Assembly (NCBI RefSeq): GCF_019740355.2
Contig: NZ_CP091819.1
Location: 3,100,001-3,164,000, forward strand
Reading direction: 5' to 3'
Origin: Paracrocinitomix mangrovi
GTDB lineage: Bacteria > Bacteroidota > Bacteroidia > Flavobacteriales_D > Crocinitomicaceae
Length of the DNA: 64,000 nucleotides
Below, one piece after another: positions 27,400 through 35,898 of this stretch. Made by a program: the position numbers and the translations under genes. The notes below the pieces were generated by a model. The model did not search any database. It was not told the DNA's origin and saw nothing but the letters and a program-made list of their open reading frames with translations. Within the stretch, counting starts at the first letter, position 1, and every line of letters begins with the position of its first letter.

Positions 27400-29889
27400 T
27401 TATATGCTAGTTGATCTGAGTCTAAGTGCATTTGCAATTACTGAAACTGAACTAAAACTCATAGCTAATGCCGCAATCATTGGTGATAACAGTAAATCAA
27501 AAGGAATAAACAATGCTCCTGCAGCTACTGGAATTCCAATAGCATTATATCCTAAAGCAAATAATAGATTCTGTTTAATGTTCTTCATTACTTTATCACT
27601 TAGCTTGCGCGCTTTTAAAATTGCTTTTAAATCACCTTTTACAAGAGTTATAGAAGCACTTTCTATCGCCACATCTGTTCCAGTACCCATGGCAATACCA
27701 ACATCTGCTAATGCCAAAGCAGGGGCATCATTAACCCCGTCACCTGCCATAGCAATTTGTAATCCTGTTGATTTAAGTTCTTTTACCTTATTTAATTTGT
27801 CTTCAGGTAAACAACCGGCAAAATAATCTGTAATACCAACTTCATTTGCTACTGCTTTTGCTGTTTCTTCATTGTCACCTGTCATTAAAATCACTTCAAT
27901 TCCATCTGCCTGTAGCTGTTGAATAGCAGCCTTGCTTGTTTTTTTAATCTTATCTGAAATCACAATGCTTCCAACCATTTTTCCATTAATGGCAACATAA
28001 GAGATAGTTTTACCTTGTTCTTGAAATACTTTCGCTTCTTTCTGAACTTCTTGGCTACCTACTATCATTTCATCTCGCATTAGCTTGTCATTTCCAATGA
28101 ATATTGTATTTGAATTAATTTCTGCCTTAACACCTTTTCCGCTTATTGATTCAAAAGAAGTAGATGATTCAATTTTTGCGTCGTTTTCTTTGGCAAAATC
28201 TACAGTAGCAATTGCTAATGGGTGCTCGCTATTTTGATTTACTGAAGCTATGATTGACAGCAACTCTTTGTATTCAATTTTGTCTGAATGGATTACCTTT
28301 TCAACTGATGGTTTACCTTCAGTAATAGTCCCTGTTTTATCTATTATTAGAGTGTCAATTGCATTCATTTTTTCAAGGGCTGCCGCATCTTTAATTAAAA
28401 CGCCTGATTGAGCTCCTTTTCCCACACCAACCATCACAGACATTGGTGTAGCTAAACCCAGTGCACAAGGACATGCGATAATTAAAACAGCTATGGCATT
28501 TACAAATCCAAAGACAAGTTTAGGATCTGGTCCCCAAATAGCCCATAAAGCAAAAGTGATCACAGAAATCGCAATTACAATTGGCACAAAATAAGATGAT
28601 ATTTTATCGGCAAAATTCTGGATTGGGGCACGACTTCTACTAGCATCATTAACCATTTCAATAATTCTGGATAACAAAGTATCACTTCCAATTTTTTGTG
28701 CCTCCATGGTGAAAGTTGAATTACCATTAATTGTACCGGCACTTACATTATCTCCTTCAATTTTGTCAACAGGTAAAGATTCACCACTAATCATTGATTC
28801 GTCTACAGATGAATTGCCTGATATGACCTTTCCATCAACTGGGATTTTTTCACCCGGCTTTACCTTTAAAATGTCACCAATTTGGACTTTGTCTATCCCA
28901 ACAATTTTTTCTTCGCCATCAACAATAATTGTGGCTTGATTTGGAGCCAACTGCAACAATTCTTTTATGGCATTATTTGTCTTGCTATGAGCTTTTGCTT
29001 CTAACACTTGACCCAGTAGCACAAGAGTCAAAATAACTGTACTCGCTTCAAAGTATATATGAACATTGCCGTCGGGACCTTTAAATTGAGCTGGAAAAAC
29101 ATCCGGCAAAAGCAAGCCGAACAAACTAAATATCCAGGCTACACTTGCTCCAATTCCAATTAAGGTAAACATATTTAAACTTCTTCTAACTATTGAAGAG
29201 TAAGCCCGCTTAAAAAACATCCAACAGGCATAAAATACTACCGGAATAGAAAGTGCAAATTGAACCCATTGCCACGCATATCCTGACATTATTTGACGAA
29301 GAGGATTACCTTCAAACATATCTACCATTGCTATGATAAATATTGGAGCGGTAAAAGCAACTGAAATCCATAATTTATTGAGCAGTCTTTTATAGGTCTT
29401 TTCTTCTTCACTTTCATTTGCTTCCAGTGGAATTAATTCCATCCCACATTTGGGACATGACCCTGGATCATCACTCACAATTTCAGGGTGCATTGGACAG
29501 GTGAATTCGGTAGTTGCTTTCTTTAATTTAGGTTGCTCTATCAAATCCATTCCGCAAACCGGACAATCACCTGGCTTGTCATAAGTTTTATCACCCTCAC
29601 AACGCATGGGACAGTAATAAATACCTGTTCCAGTTGATTTTGGCTTGGACATTTTCATTTGATGATCATGTTTAGGCGCATCTTCAGGTAAATAAATATT
29701 GTAATGAGTAGATGCTAGAGCTTTCTGTAAATTATTTATGTCAACATGTTGATCCATTTCTACAATGGCTTCACCTTTTTCAAGATTTACTTCAACTTTG
29801 GTGATATGTTCTATTTGAGCAATGGCATCATGAACGGTAGATACACACCCTTGACAACTCATCCCTTCAATTTTATATATATGTTTCAT
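27400..29889 (-). CDS. copA: Cu+-exporting P-type ATPase
   Basis: 829 residues. An N-terminal HMA domain has the GMSCQGC metal site. Two heavy-metal-binding modules follow (about 90-122 YYCPMRC...CPVCGMDL, and 133-160 FTCPMHP...CPKCGMEL). The P1B ATPase core has SGESLPV, the membrane CPC site (IACPCALG), the phosphorylated Asp in [10 protein letters not shown] and [12 protein letters not shown] in GYNAIGIP and MSFSS near the C-terminus are the signature of the Cu+ (P1B-1) class. It exports Cu+ from the cytoplasm. It converges on coxA, whose CuA and CuB centres need copper; a functional link is possible but not shown. Confidence 0.95.
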   Translation of the reverse strand: MKHIYKIEGMSCQGCVSTVHDAIAQIEHITKVEVNLEKGEAIVEMDQHVDINNLQKALASTHYNIYLPEDAPKHDHQMKMSKPKSTGTGIYYCPMRCEGDKTYDKPGDCPVCGMDLIEQPKLKKATTEFTCPMHPEIVSDDPGSCPKCGMELIPLEANESEEEKTYKRLLNKLWISVAFTAPIFIIAMVDMFEGNPLRQIMSGYAWQWVQFALSIPVVFYACWMFFKRAYSSIVRRSLNMFTLIGIGASVAWIFSLFGLLLPDVFPAQFKGPDGNVHIYFEASTVILTLVLLGQVLEAKAHSKTNNAIKELLQLAPNQATIIVDGEEKIVGIDKVQIGDILKVKPGEKIPVDGKVISGNSSVDESMISGESLPVDKIEGDNVSAGTINGNSTFTMEAQKIGSDTLLSRIIEMVNDASRSRAPIQNFADKISSYFVPIVIAISVITFALWAIWGPDPKLVFGFVNAIAVLIIACPCALGLATPMSVMVGVGKGAQSGVLIKDAAALEKMNAIDTLIIDKTGTITEGKPSVEKVIHSDKIEYKELLSIIASVNQNSEHPLAIATVDFAKENDAKIESSTSFESISGKGVKAEINSNTIFIGNDKLMRDEMIVGSQEVQKEAKVFQEQGKTISYVAINGKMVGSIVISDKIKKTSKAAIQQLQADGIEVILMTGDNEETAKAVANEVGITDYFAGCLPEDKLNKVKELKSTGLQIAMAGDGVNDAPALALADVGIAMGTGTDVAIESASITLVKGDLKAILKARKLSDKVMKNIKQNLLFALGYNAIGIPVAAGALFIPFDLLLSPMIAALAMSFSSVSVIANALRLRSTSI

Positions 29890-29937
29890 TGATTTTATTC
29901 CATTTGAATTAGGTTAATAATTCCAAACTATATAGAG

Positions 29938-29953
29938 GTAGTACAAGTACTTT
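29938..29953 (-). promoter_or_regulatory. Palindromic candidate operator upstream of copA
   Basis: The stretch around GTACAAGTAC (29941-29950) is palindromic (GTAC repeated around AA) and lies about 50 bases upstream of the copA start, where a copper regulator would bind. It resembles the TACAnnTGTA style of cop boxes only loosely. No regulator gene is adjacent. Confidence 0.3.
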
Positions 29954-30100
29954 CCCTTACACTATATTCATTTTGTTGTGAAATATCAAATTATTATGAC
30001 ATGATTTAACAAAGTTAAAGATTAATAAGGCTTCATTTCAATTGGATAAAAAGGTGAATATCTTTAAATGACAATGCTATTTCATCATAAATGAAAGCTG

Positions 30101-30108
30101 TATATTTG
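30101..30108 (+). promoter_or_regulatory. Putative -7 element of ruvB-queG promoter
   Basis: TATATTTG matches TAnnTTTG and lies 31 bases before the proposed ruvB TTG start. The -33 region is TTTC rather than TTTG. Confidence 0.45.
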
Positions 30109-30139
30109 ATGAAACAACTACGTTTAAAACAACAAACCT

Positions 30140-31165
30140 TTGGAATCATTTGATTATAGAGACGAAGAGAATTTTTCAGGAGAAGAAGAGTTTGATCAGG
30201 TATTAAGGCCCAAGAAATTTGGTGATTTTGCTGGTCAATCTAAAGTCCTGGAGAATCTTGAAGTTTTCGTTCAGGCTGCAAAGCAAAGAGAAGAATCATT
30301 AGATCATGTTTTATTACATGGTCCTCCCGGTTTAGGTAAAACAACGCTGGCAAATATTATTGCTAACGAATTAGGTGTGGGAATCAAAATTACTTCTGGC
30401 CCTGTACTAGATAAACCGGGTGATTTAGCAGGTTTGTTAACTAACCTTGAAGAGGGTGATGTACTTTTTATAGATGAAATTCATAGGTTAACTCCCGTAA
30501 TTGAAGAGTATCTTTATTCAGCTATGGAGGACTTTACAATTGATATCATGATAGATTCAGGACCTTCTGCCAGAACAGTACAAATTACTTTAAATCCATT
30601 CACCTTAATTGGTGCAACAACACGTTCGGGCTTACTAACTTCTCCCTTAAGAGCAAGATTTGGAATTAATAGTAGGTTAGAATATTACGATACAGAAGTA
30701 TTGTCACATATTGTTGAAAGAGCTTCAGGAATATTAGGCGTAAGTATTGATAAGGATGCTGCTATTGAAGTAGCAAGAAGAAGCAGGGGAACACCTAGAA
30801 TTGCTAATGCATTATTGCGTAGAGTTCGTGATTTTGCACAAATTAAAGGTGATGGTCATATCAATTTGGATATCGCTGACATGGCTTTAGAAGCATTAAA
30901 TGTTGATCAAAATGGCCTTGATGAAATGGACAACAAAATCCTATCTGTCATTATTGAGAAATTTAACGGAGGTCCCGTTGGATTAACAACTATAGCAACG
31001 GCTGTTGGTGAGAATGCAGGTACTATTGAAGAAGTTTATGAACCTTTTTTAATTAAAGAAGGATTTATAATGCGTACGCCCAGGGGTAGAAAGGTCACAG
31101 AAAAAGCTTTCAAACATTTAGGAAAAGACCTGGGATTCTTCCAGGGAGGATTATTCAATGAATAA
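30140..31165 (+). CDS. ruvB: Holliday junction branch migration ATPase RuvB
   Basis: 341 residues, full length. Walker A is [12 protein letters not shown], Walker B DEIHRL, sensor [10 protein letters not shown], and the C-terminal winged helix ends in [16 protein letters not shown]. RuvB drives branch migration with RuvA, whose gene lies in this window at 41908. No in-frame ATG precedes the conserved [12 protein letters not shown]; the TTG at 30140 gives an N-terminus of the expected length, so TTG is the likely start. The last 8 bases overlap queG. Confidence 0.95.
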   Translation: MESFDYRDEENFSGEEEFDQVLRPKKFGDFAGQSKVLENLEVFVQAAKQREESLDHVLLHGPPGLGKTTLANIIANELGVGIKITSGPVLDKPGDLAGLLTNLEEGDVLFIDEIHRLTPVIEEYLYSAMEDFTIDIMIDSGPSARTVQITLNPFTLIGATTRSGLLTSPLRARFGINSRLEYYDTEVLSHIVERASGILGVSIDKDAAIEVARRSRGTPRIANALLRRVRDFAQIKGDGHINLDIADMALEALNVDQNGLDEMDNKILSVIIEKFNGGPVGLTTIATAVGENAGTIEEVYEPFLIKEGFIMRTPRGRKVTEKAFKHLGKDLGFFQGGLFNE

Positions 31166-32081
31166 ATCAGCCATTAGCAAATGGATTAAGCAAGAAGCGA
31201 TTGAAATGGGTTTCTTGTCTTGTGGAATTGCCAAAGCAGATTTTTTGGAAAAAGAAGCCGTTCACCTGGAGAACTGGTTGAATCAGAATTATCAAGGCAA
31301 GATGTCTTATATGGAGAATCACTTTGATAAAAGAGTAGATCCCCGAAAATTGGTAGACGGAGCTAAAAGTGTGATATCTGTATTGCTGAATTATTATCCC
31401 GAGCAAGATTTATTTAAGGAAGCACCATTAAAGATTGCTAAATACGCATATGGAGATGATTATCATAATGTAATCAGGAAAAAACTGAACCAACTAATTG
31501 ACTTAATAAAAGAAAGGGTAGGTGAAGTTAATGCCCGTTGTTTTACCGATTCTGCACCTGTTTTAGACAAGGCATGGGCGGAAAGGGCTGGCTTAGGTTG
31601 GATAGGTAAAAATGCAAATCTTATATCAACGCAAAAAGGTTCTTTTTTCTTTATTGGTGAGATTATTATTGATTTGGATTTGGAATATGATGAACCAGCA
31701 ACAGATCATTGTGGTACTTGCACAGCTTGCATAGATGCATGTCCAACCGGAGCTATTATAAAACCTCAATTAGTGGATGGCTCAAAATGTATATCCTACT
31801 TAACTATCGAATTAAAAGATGAACTAATTCCTAAGGAGTTCGAAGGGAAAATGGATAATTGGGTTTTTGGTTGTGATATCTGTCAAGATGTATGTCCATG
31901 GAATAGATTTAGTAAACCCCATAAGTTTGATGAATTTAATCCACATCCTGAATTATCCAATACTGATCTTGATAAGCTGAATAAAGAAACATTCAACCTT
32001 TTATTTAAGCATTCTGCAATTAAAAGAACTAAGTATGAGGGCTTGGTCAGAAATGTGCGTTTCGTTAAAAATGAACAATAA
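31158..32081 (+). CDS. queG: Epoxyqueuosine reductase QueG
   Basis: 307 residues. The enzyme carries out the last step of queuosine synthesis on tRNA, using cobalamin and two 4Fe-4S clusters. The ferredoxin-like motifs are [16 protein letters not shown] and [13 protein letters not shown]. The N-terminal half has the expected LLNYYPEQD and [13 protein letters not shown] segments. The start overlaps ruvB by 8 bases, and GGGAGG at 31144-31149 inside ruvB is a good ribosome-binding site 8 bases before the ATG, which suggests translational coupling. No other queuosine genes are in the window. Confidence 0.95.
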   Translation: MNKSAISKWIKQEAIEMGFLSCGIAKADFLEKEAVHLENWLNQNYQGKMSYMENHFDKRVDPRKLVDGAKSVISVLLNYYPEQDLFKEAPLKIAKYAYGDDYHNVIRKKLNQLIDLIKERVGEVNARCFTDSAPVLDKAWAERAGLGWIGKNANLISTQKGSFFFIGEIIIDLDLEYDEPATDHCGTCTACIDACPTGAIIKPQLVDGSKCISYLTIELKDELIPKEFEGKMDNWVFGCDICQDVCPWNRFSKPHKFDEFNPHPELSNTDLDKLNKETFNLLFKHSAIKRTKYEGLVRNVRFVKNEQ

Positions 32082-32084
32082 AAA

Positions 32085-32118
32085 AAGGCCCCTAAAAAGG
32101 AGCCTTCGATTGTTTTTT
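32085..32118. terminator. Terminator between queG and the 66-residue protein gene
   Basis: AAGGCCCCT (32085-32093) pairs with AGGAGCCTT (32098-32106) with one mismatch. An A run on the left gives a good T run on the minus strand; the plus-strand T run begins 6 bases after the stem. Confidence 0.75.
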
Positions 32119-32132
32119 TCTAGTTTTTTTGG

Positions 32133-32333
32133 TTAGGCCTTATTAAAGGCTACTTTAAGTACATCCGGATATACATTTCCGAATTTGTTCATGCACCATT
32201 CTTTGAAATTTTCAATCTCTTCAGACTTTAACCATTTCAAAGCTTTTGATAATTCCTTTTGAAATAAAAGTTTGTCAAAACTAACTTTCGTTAGTATTTC
32301 CTTGCACATTTCTAACATACGCTTCGTTTTCAA
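32133..32333 (-). CDS. Small conserved helical protein (66 aa)
   Basis: 66 residues, predicted all-helical, with alternating Lys/Glu and a central KALKWLKSEEIENFKEWC. Three cysteines. I recall similar hypothetical proteins of 60-70 residues with an MKTKRMLEMCKEIL-like start in other Flavobacteriia, but no function is known. The start is TTG at 32333 for the full 66 residues; an ATG five codons in (M6) is the alternative. A TATATTTG element lies just upstream and a terminator follows, so it is a self-contained transcription unit, which supports a real gene. Confidence 0.7.
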   Translation of the reverse strand: MKTKRMLEMCKEILTKVSFDKLLFQKELSKALKWLKSEEIENFKEWCMNKFGNVYPDVLKVAFNKA

Positions 32334-32342
32334 GTAGTTCTA

Positions 32343-32370
32343 CAAATATAGAGATTTGATCGACTAACAA
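32343..32370 (-). promoter_or_regulatory. Promoter of the 66-residue protein gene
   Basis: On the minus strand TTG (32370-32368), a 17-base spacer and TATATTTG (32350-32343) lie immediately upstream. With the TTG start the leader would be only about 5 bases; with the internal ATG about 20. Confidence 0.5.
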
Positions 32371-32525
32371 GTGTTAAAAAGCTATTAACTTATCAACACG
32401 AACTTCTTTAATCGATTAAAATCACACTAAATAGACGGCGATTTTTTTGATTTATTTTCAAAAAGATATGAAAATATGTTAAATAATGCAATATGATTTG
32501 GCGATAAGAATGAAAAAAATTGTCC

Positions 32526-33452
32526 TTATAGTTCGTGCTTAATCACTTGCAAGATTTCATACGTTGTGATGTCATAAACATAAATCAACAAATGATAATC
32601 TGAATTGTCTTTACCTGTAGGTAGTTTGTATGAATAATCAAAGTATGATTTGCTTCCGGCTGTAATAGTTGGAACAGTTTGTCCCCAAGGTAAATCATCA
32701 ATAGTTCCTCTTAAAATGTTGTGGTGGTGATATGCACTGTCTTTATAGCCATTGTCATCTTGATAATCAATTACCTCATTTTCTAATAAATACACAACCG
32801 TATTGCAATCATTAGGAAGGTCCGCCAAAGGTTCTATTTCTGTGTGTAAGTAAAATCCATTGGTTGAACTGTAGTAATTACTTTGAGCCTGAATATTAAC
32901 TTGTAAATTATTCTCAGCTATGGCATTTGACACTCTTGCAGACCAAGCATTGTATAATGAAAACATAGATTCACCAGAAGGGGTAATTCTACTTACTGTT
33001 CCCTGAGGATTAGCAAAAAATCCGAATCCCGAAGAAAATTCCTGACCGTAAGCAATACTTGTGCTGTTAAAGAATTCAGTACAAAATTTATGGTAGTCAC
33101 CTATTCCGCAGCTGTCTGCTAATTCTTGAAAAGCAGTTAATCCGCCAGGACCGGCATGAACAGAAGCTACAAACACTCTGTCTGGATTTGCTGACTCAAT
33201 AGCCTCCGCTTCAGTAGCAGCATCCGGACAATTTGGGCAACGGTGACCTGTATAATCTTCTAAAACAAAGTTTCTATTTGAATTTGTATTTTGGGTCCAA
33301 ACAGGGTCCGGATAATCTTCCCAGTTACCTTCAAATATGGTTGTGTCTAATAAAATTGCCGGTTTAATAGGTTTATCAATTTTATCACATGACATCAGTG
33401 AAACAGTCATTGTTACTACTGATAAAATTCCAATGTATAATGCTCTCTTCAT
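32526..33452 (-). CDS. Omp28-related lipoprotein with CxxC thioredoxin-like motif
   Basis: 308 residues. A lipobox LMSC places the lipid cysteine at residue 22. The Omp28 family signature FVLEDYTGHRCPNCPDAA (CxxC at C72/C75) starts a thioredoxin-like domain (about 60-185), followed by a beta-rich domain with paired-aromatic strands. Omp28 was named for a Porphyromonas gingivalis outer-membrane protein. Here it is the last gene of a tlpA-like - DUF6029 - Omp28 operon (2-base gap to DUF6029). The CxxC next to a TlpA-like thioredoxin suggests thiol-redox work at the outer membrane, which is inference. Confidence 0.85.
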   Translation of the reverse strand: MKRALYIGILSVVTMTVSLMSCDKIDKPIKPAILLDTTIFEGNWEDYPDPVWTQNTNSNRNFVLEDYTGHRCPNCPDAATEAEAIESANPDRVFVASVHAGPGGLTAFQELADSCGIGDYHKFCTEFFNSTSIAYGQEFSSGFGFFANPQGTVSRITPSGESMFSLYNAWSARVSNAIAENNLQVNIQAQSNYYSSTNGFYLHTEIEPLADLPNDCNTVVYLLENEVIDYQDDNGYKDSAYHHHNILRGTIDDLPWGQTVPTITAGSKSYFDYSYKLPTGKDNSDYHLLIYVYDITTYEILQVIKHEL

Positions 33453-33454
33453 AA

Positions 33455-35113
33455 TTAAAAAGTTGAAGTGAAGGTGATTGTTAATCCATTAGTGGCAGGT
33501 ACTGGTCTACATACACCTCCTATACAAAATATTCCTTCTCTTTGTCTACCGTAAACTACCATAATCCTACTTGATCCCATAATGTACCCGGCAGACCCTA
33601 TTAAATAATGCAGTCTTTGCGAGCTATTGGGGTTTCCATAATTCCACTGGTCCATTACAGCAAAGAAAAAGCTAGGAGAAATGGTATATTCAACTAATCC
33701 GGTAACCCAATCTCCTTTGTCTCTATTGTTTTTTCCAGTCCATAGTCCTTGTAGTTCCCAACGAATAGTATGTTTTCTACTTATTTTATATTGTGCATCA
33801 ATCACAGCAATATTTGAGCTGATAATTCCGGATGCTCCTTTTGTTACCAGATTTGCATCATTGTTAAAATCAAAGTGGAAGTATTTAACGCCTATTTTCC
33901 AGTTTTTATTGAGTTTTCTTTTTATTTCAATATTAAAATCTCTGTAAAACAAGCTATCACTTTTATCAAATAATCCTGTTTTATAAGTTATTCCCGTTGA
34001 ATCTTCAGGGTTGATTGATGAAGTATGTCTAACCGGTCTGTAAGCAGTTGCAAAGTTTACATTGATTTGGGTTCCGTATTTACCACCAATTTTAGTATTC
34101 TTAGGTATTTTATAAAAAACATCTGCTTGAAATGCTACTTCACCTACAGGTTGTGTTGCATAAGGGTATAGCGTTGCAGCTAAATTATAGGTGTGTGATT
34201 TAGTTAGAGCAGGTAAAAAGTTGATTTGCAAATCCGTTAGTGCTAAATCAGGATTTACTCTAAAACTCATATTGTCTATTGATTTGGCTGATAATACAAT
34301 ACCTAAACCTTTTTGAGAATACCCCATATTAATTAAGGTTCCATGCCCTTTATTGAATATATATCCGTTGTCTTGTGAAGGATCATTTTCTTTGATTATG
34401 TGCTCAGCTTCTAAATAAAACTTATCATATTTCATATAGATTCTTCCTCCATAAGCTCCCACATTTTTAGGCATTATATATGCCGCATTTGATACGGATT
34501 GATATTTACTGATGAAACTTCCTCCTATTCGCAATTTAAATTTGGATGAGTCTAACAATCCTAGGAATTGAGAAAAATCTATTTCACCGTCAAAACCTCT
34601 AACTAACCCATCTGAATTTTGAAGACGACTATTAAAGTCAAACCTCATTTTACCATAAATTCCTTTAATAGTTAAACCCGGCATTGGCGTCAACTTCAAT
34701 TGCAAACCATCCATTGCATTGTCAATTCCTAATTGACGCTGCTCATAAGATCTAAAGATCATCCCTGATCCAAATTGTTCATAGAAATTTCCGGCAGTAA
34801 ACTCTACCAGATCATGTTTGTAACCAACATATCTATATCCTAAACCGGTTCCTGAGAACCTATCAGGATAACCAAGGACATGGGGTAAATAAGATTCGAA
34901 TCTGGCTCCTGCTTTAAATCCTTTGTATGTATAATTGACTAAAGCGTAACTGTTAAGTACCGTTTTTTCAGAAGGTTGTTGAGCACCTATCAAAGTATCT
35001 TCATTTAGATATTGAAAAGTAGACTCTACATTTCCAGAAATATTTGGACCCAATAATTGAGCGTAACTAGCTGTTGTTAGCAACAGCATTAAAGGAAGAA
35101 TTAATTTCTTCAT
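33455..35113 (-). CDS. DUF6029 family outer-membrane beta-barrel protein
   Basis: 552 residues with a signal peptide (to about SYAQ, residue 19) and then repeated amphipathic strands ending with a terminal aromatic (TITFTSTF), the hallmark of an outer-membrane barrel. The N-terminal part containing ISGNVESTFQYL and YEQFGSGMIFRSYEQRQLG matches my memory of the DUF6029 family of Bacteroidota. Function unknown. It lies between a TlpA-like thioredoxin gene (34 bases upstream) and an Omp28 lipoprotein gene (2 bases downstream), suggesting all three act together at the outer membrane. Confidence 0.8.
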   Translation of the reverse strand: MKKLILPLMLLLTTASYAQLLGPNISGNVESTFQYLNEDTLIGAQQPSEKTVLNSYALVNYTYKGFKAGARFESYLPHVLGYPDRFSGTGLGYRYVGYKHDLVEFTAGNFYEQFGSGMIFRSYEQRQLGIDNAMDGLQLKLTPMPGLTIKGIYGKMRFDFNSRLQNSDGLVRGFDGEIDFSQFLGLLDSSKFKLRIGGSFISKYQSVSNAAYIMPKNVGAYGGRIYMKYDKFYLEAEHIIKENDPSQDNGYIFNKGHGTLINMGYSQKGLGIVLSAKSIDNMSFRVNPDLALTDLQINFLPALTKSHTYNLAATLYPYATQPVGEVAFQADVFYKIPKNTKIGGKYGTQINVNFATAYRPVRHTSSINPEDSTGITYKTGLFDKSDSLFYRDFNIEIKRKLNKNWKIGVKYFHFDFNNDANLVTKGASGIISSNIAVIDAQYKISRKHTIRWELQGLWTGKNNRDKGDWVTGLVEYTISPSFFFAVMDQWNYGNPNSSQRLHYLIGSAGYIMGSSRIMVVYGRQREGIFCIGGVCRPVPATNGLTITFTSTF

Positions 35114-35147
35114 GGTTTAGACTAGTGGATTTTGGTTGGGGTAATTA

Positions 35148-35660
35148 CTATTTTGAGATGGCTAATATCTGATCGTAAAGCTCTTCTTCATCTCCAGGAA
35201 CGTATCCTGAGTGAGACCATACAATATTACCTTCTCCATTCACTAAGAATGTTTGCGGTGGAATGTTAACTCCCATGGCTCTTTTTAAGTCACCGTTAAC
35301 GTCCATCCAAATATCATATTCCCATCCGGTAGAATTTACGTAAGGTTCAACTGAATTCGTTGTTTTTTGATCATCTACAGATACAGCGATAAGTTTTACT
35401 CCTGTTTCGTCCTGCCAATCTTCATATAAATCAGCTATTGCATTCAATTCTTGTTTGCAAGGCTTACACCAGGTTGCCCAGAAATTAATTACAATTGGCT
35501 TCCCATCATTTTTAACATCTGCCGTATTAATAGTATTTCCCTGCATGTCTTTCAAGGTAACAGCCGGAACTTTTTTTCCATCTTTACCATTTCCTCCATC
35601 AGGAATAAATGCCATTGTTAATAGCGCAACAACTGGTAAGATCAAGAATAATTTTTTCAT
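35148..35660 (-). CDS. TlpA-like exported thioredoxin
   Basis: 170 residues: signal peptide (about 1-18), then a TlpA/ResA-type thioredoxin fold with the active site WATWCKPCK (C65, C68) and the cis-proline loop in VNIPPQTFLV. It faces the periplasm. The family reduces or exchanges disulfides in exported proteins. First gene of the DUF6029/Omp28 operon; a TATCTTTA promoter element lies about 55 bases upstream. Its likely clients are the CxxC-bearing Omp28 proteins encoded on either side (inference). Confidence 0.9.
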   Translation of the reverse strand: MKKLFLILPVVALLTMAFIPDGGNGKDGKKVPAVTLKDMQGNTINTADVKNDGKPIVINFWATWCKPCKQELNAIADLYEDWQDETGVKLIAVSVDDQKTTNSVEPYVNSTGWEYDIWMDVNGDLKRAMGVNIPPQTFLVNGEGNIVWSHSGYVPGDEEELYDQILAISK

Positions 35661-35714
35661 AGTTACAAGTTTTCTTTAGTCTTTACAAAAAACAGACCAG
35701 AATTTAGTCTCAGG

Positions 35715-35722
35715 TAAAGATA
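35715..35722 (-). promoter_or_regulatory. Putative -7 element of the tlpA-like/DUF6029/Omp28 operon
   Basis: On the minus strand this reads TATCTTTA (TAnnTTTG with one change), 54 bases before the start codon. No clear -33. Confidence 0.4.
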
Positions 35723-35847
35723 AGTTAATTTACCTCTTTTTAATAATTGAATAAGCGTAAATGGTTGAAATCCTAAATAAAGTTATTTTGATCTAATTGA
35801 CTTTAATATAGGTGCATAATGTGATAGAAATCTTGAAGATTAAAAAC

Positions 35848-35876
35848 AAAAGACCCGAGAAATATCCCGGGTCTTT
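35848..35876 (-). terminator. Terminator of T9SS-tagged Omp28 gene
   Basis: AAAGACCCG (35849-35857) and CGGGTCTTT (35868-35876) form a 9-bp stem; on the minus strand it is followed by a T-rich run. It separates this gene from the tlpA-like operon downstream. Confidence 0.85.
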
Positions 35877-35898
35877 CACTATTTATTATAGGTTGTTA

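Noticed and set aside
27404-27826. Open frame of 140 codons on the plus strand inside the copper ATPase gene
   Set aside because: Antisense shadow of a conserved P-type ATPase; composition is Ala/Ser/Ile-rich as expected for reversed codons.
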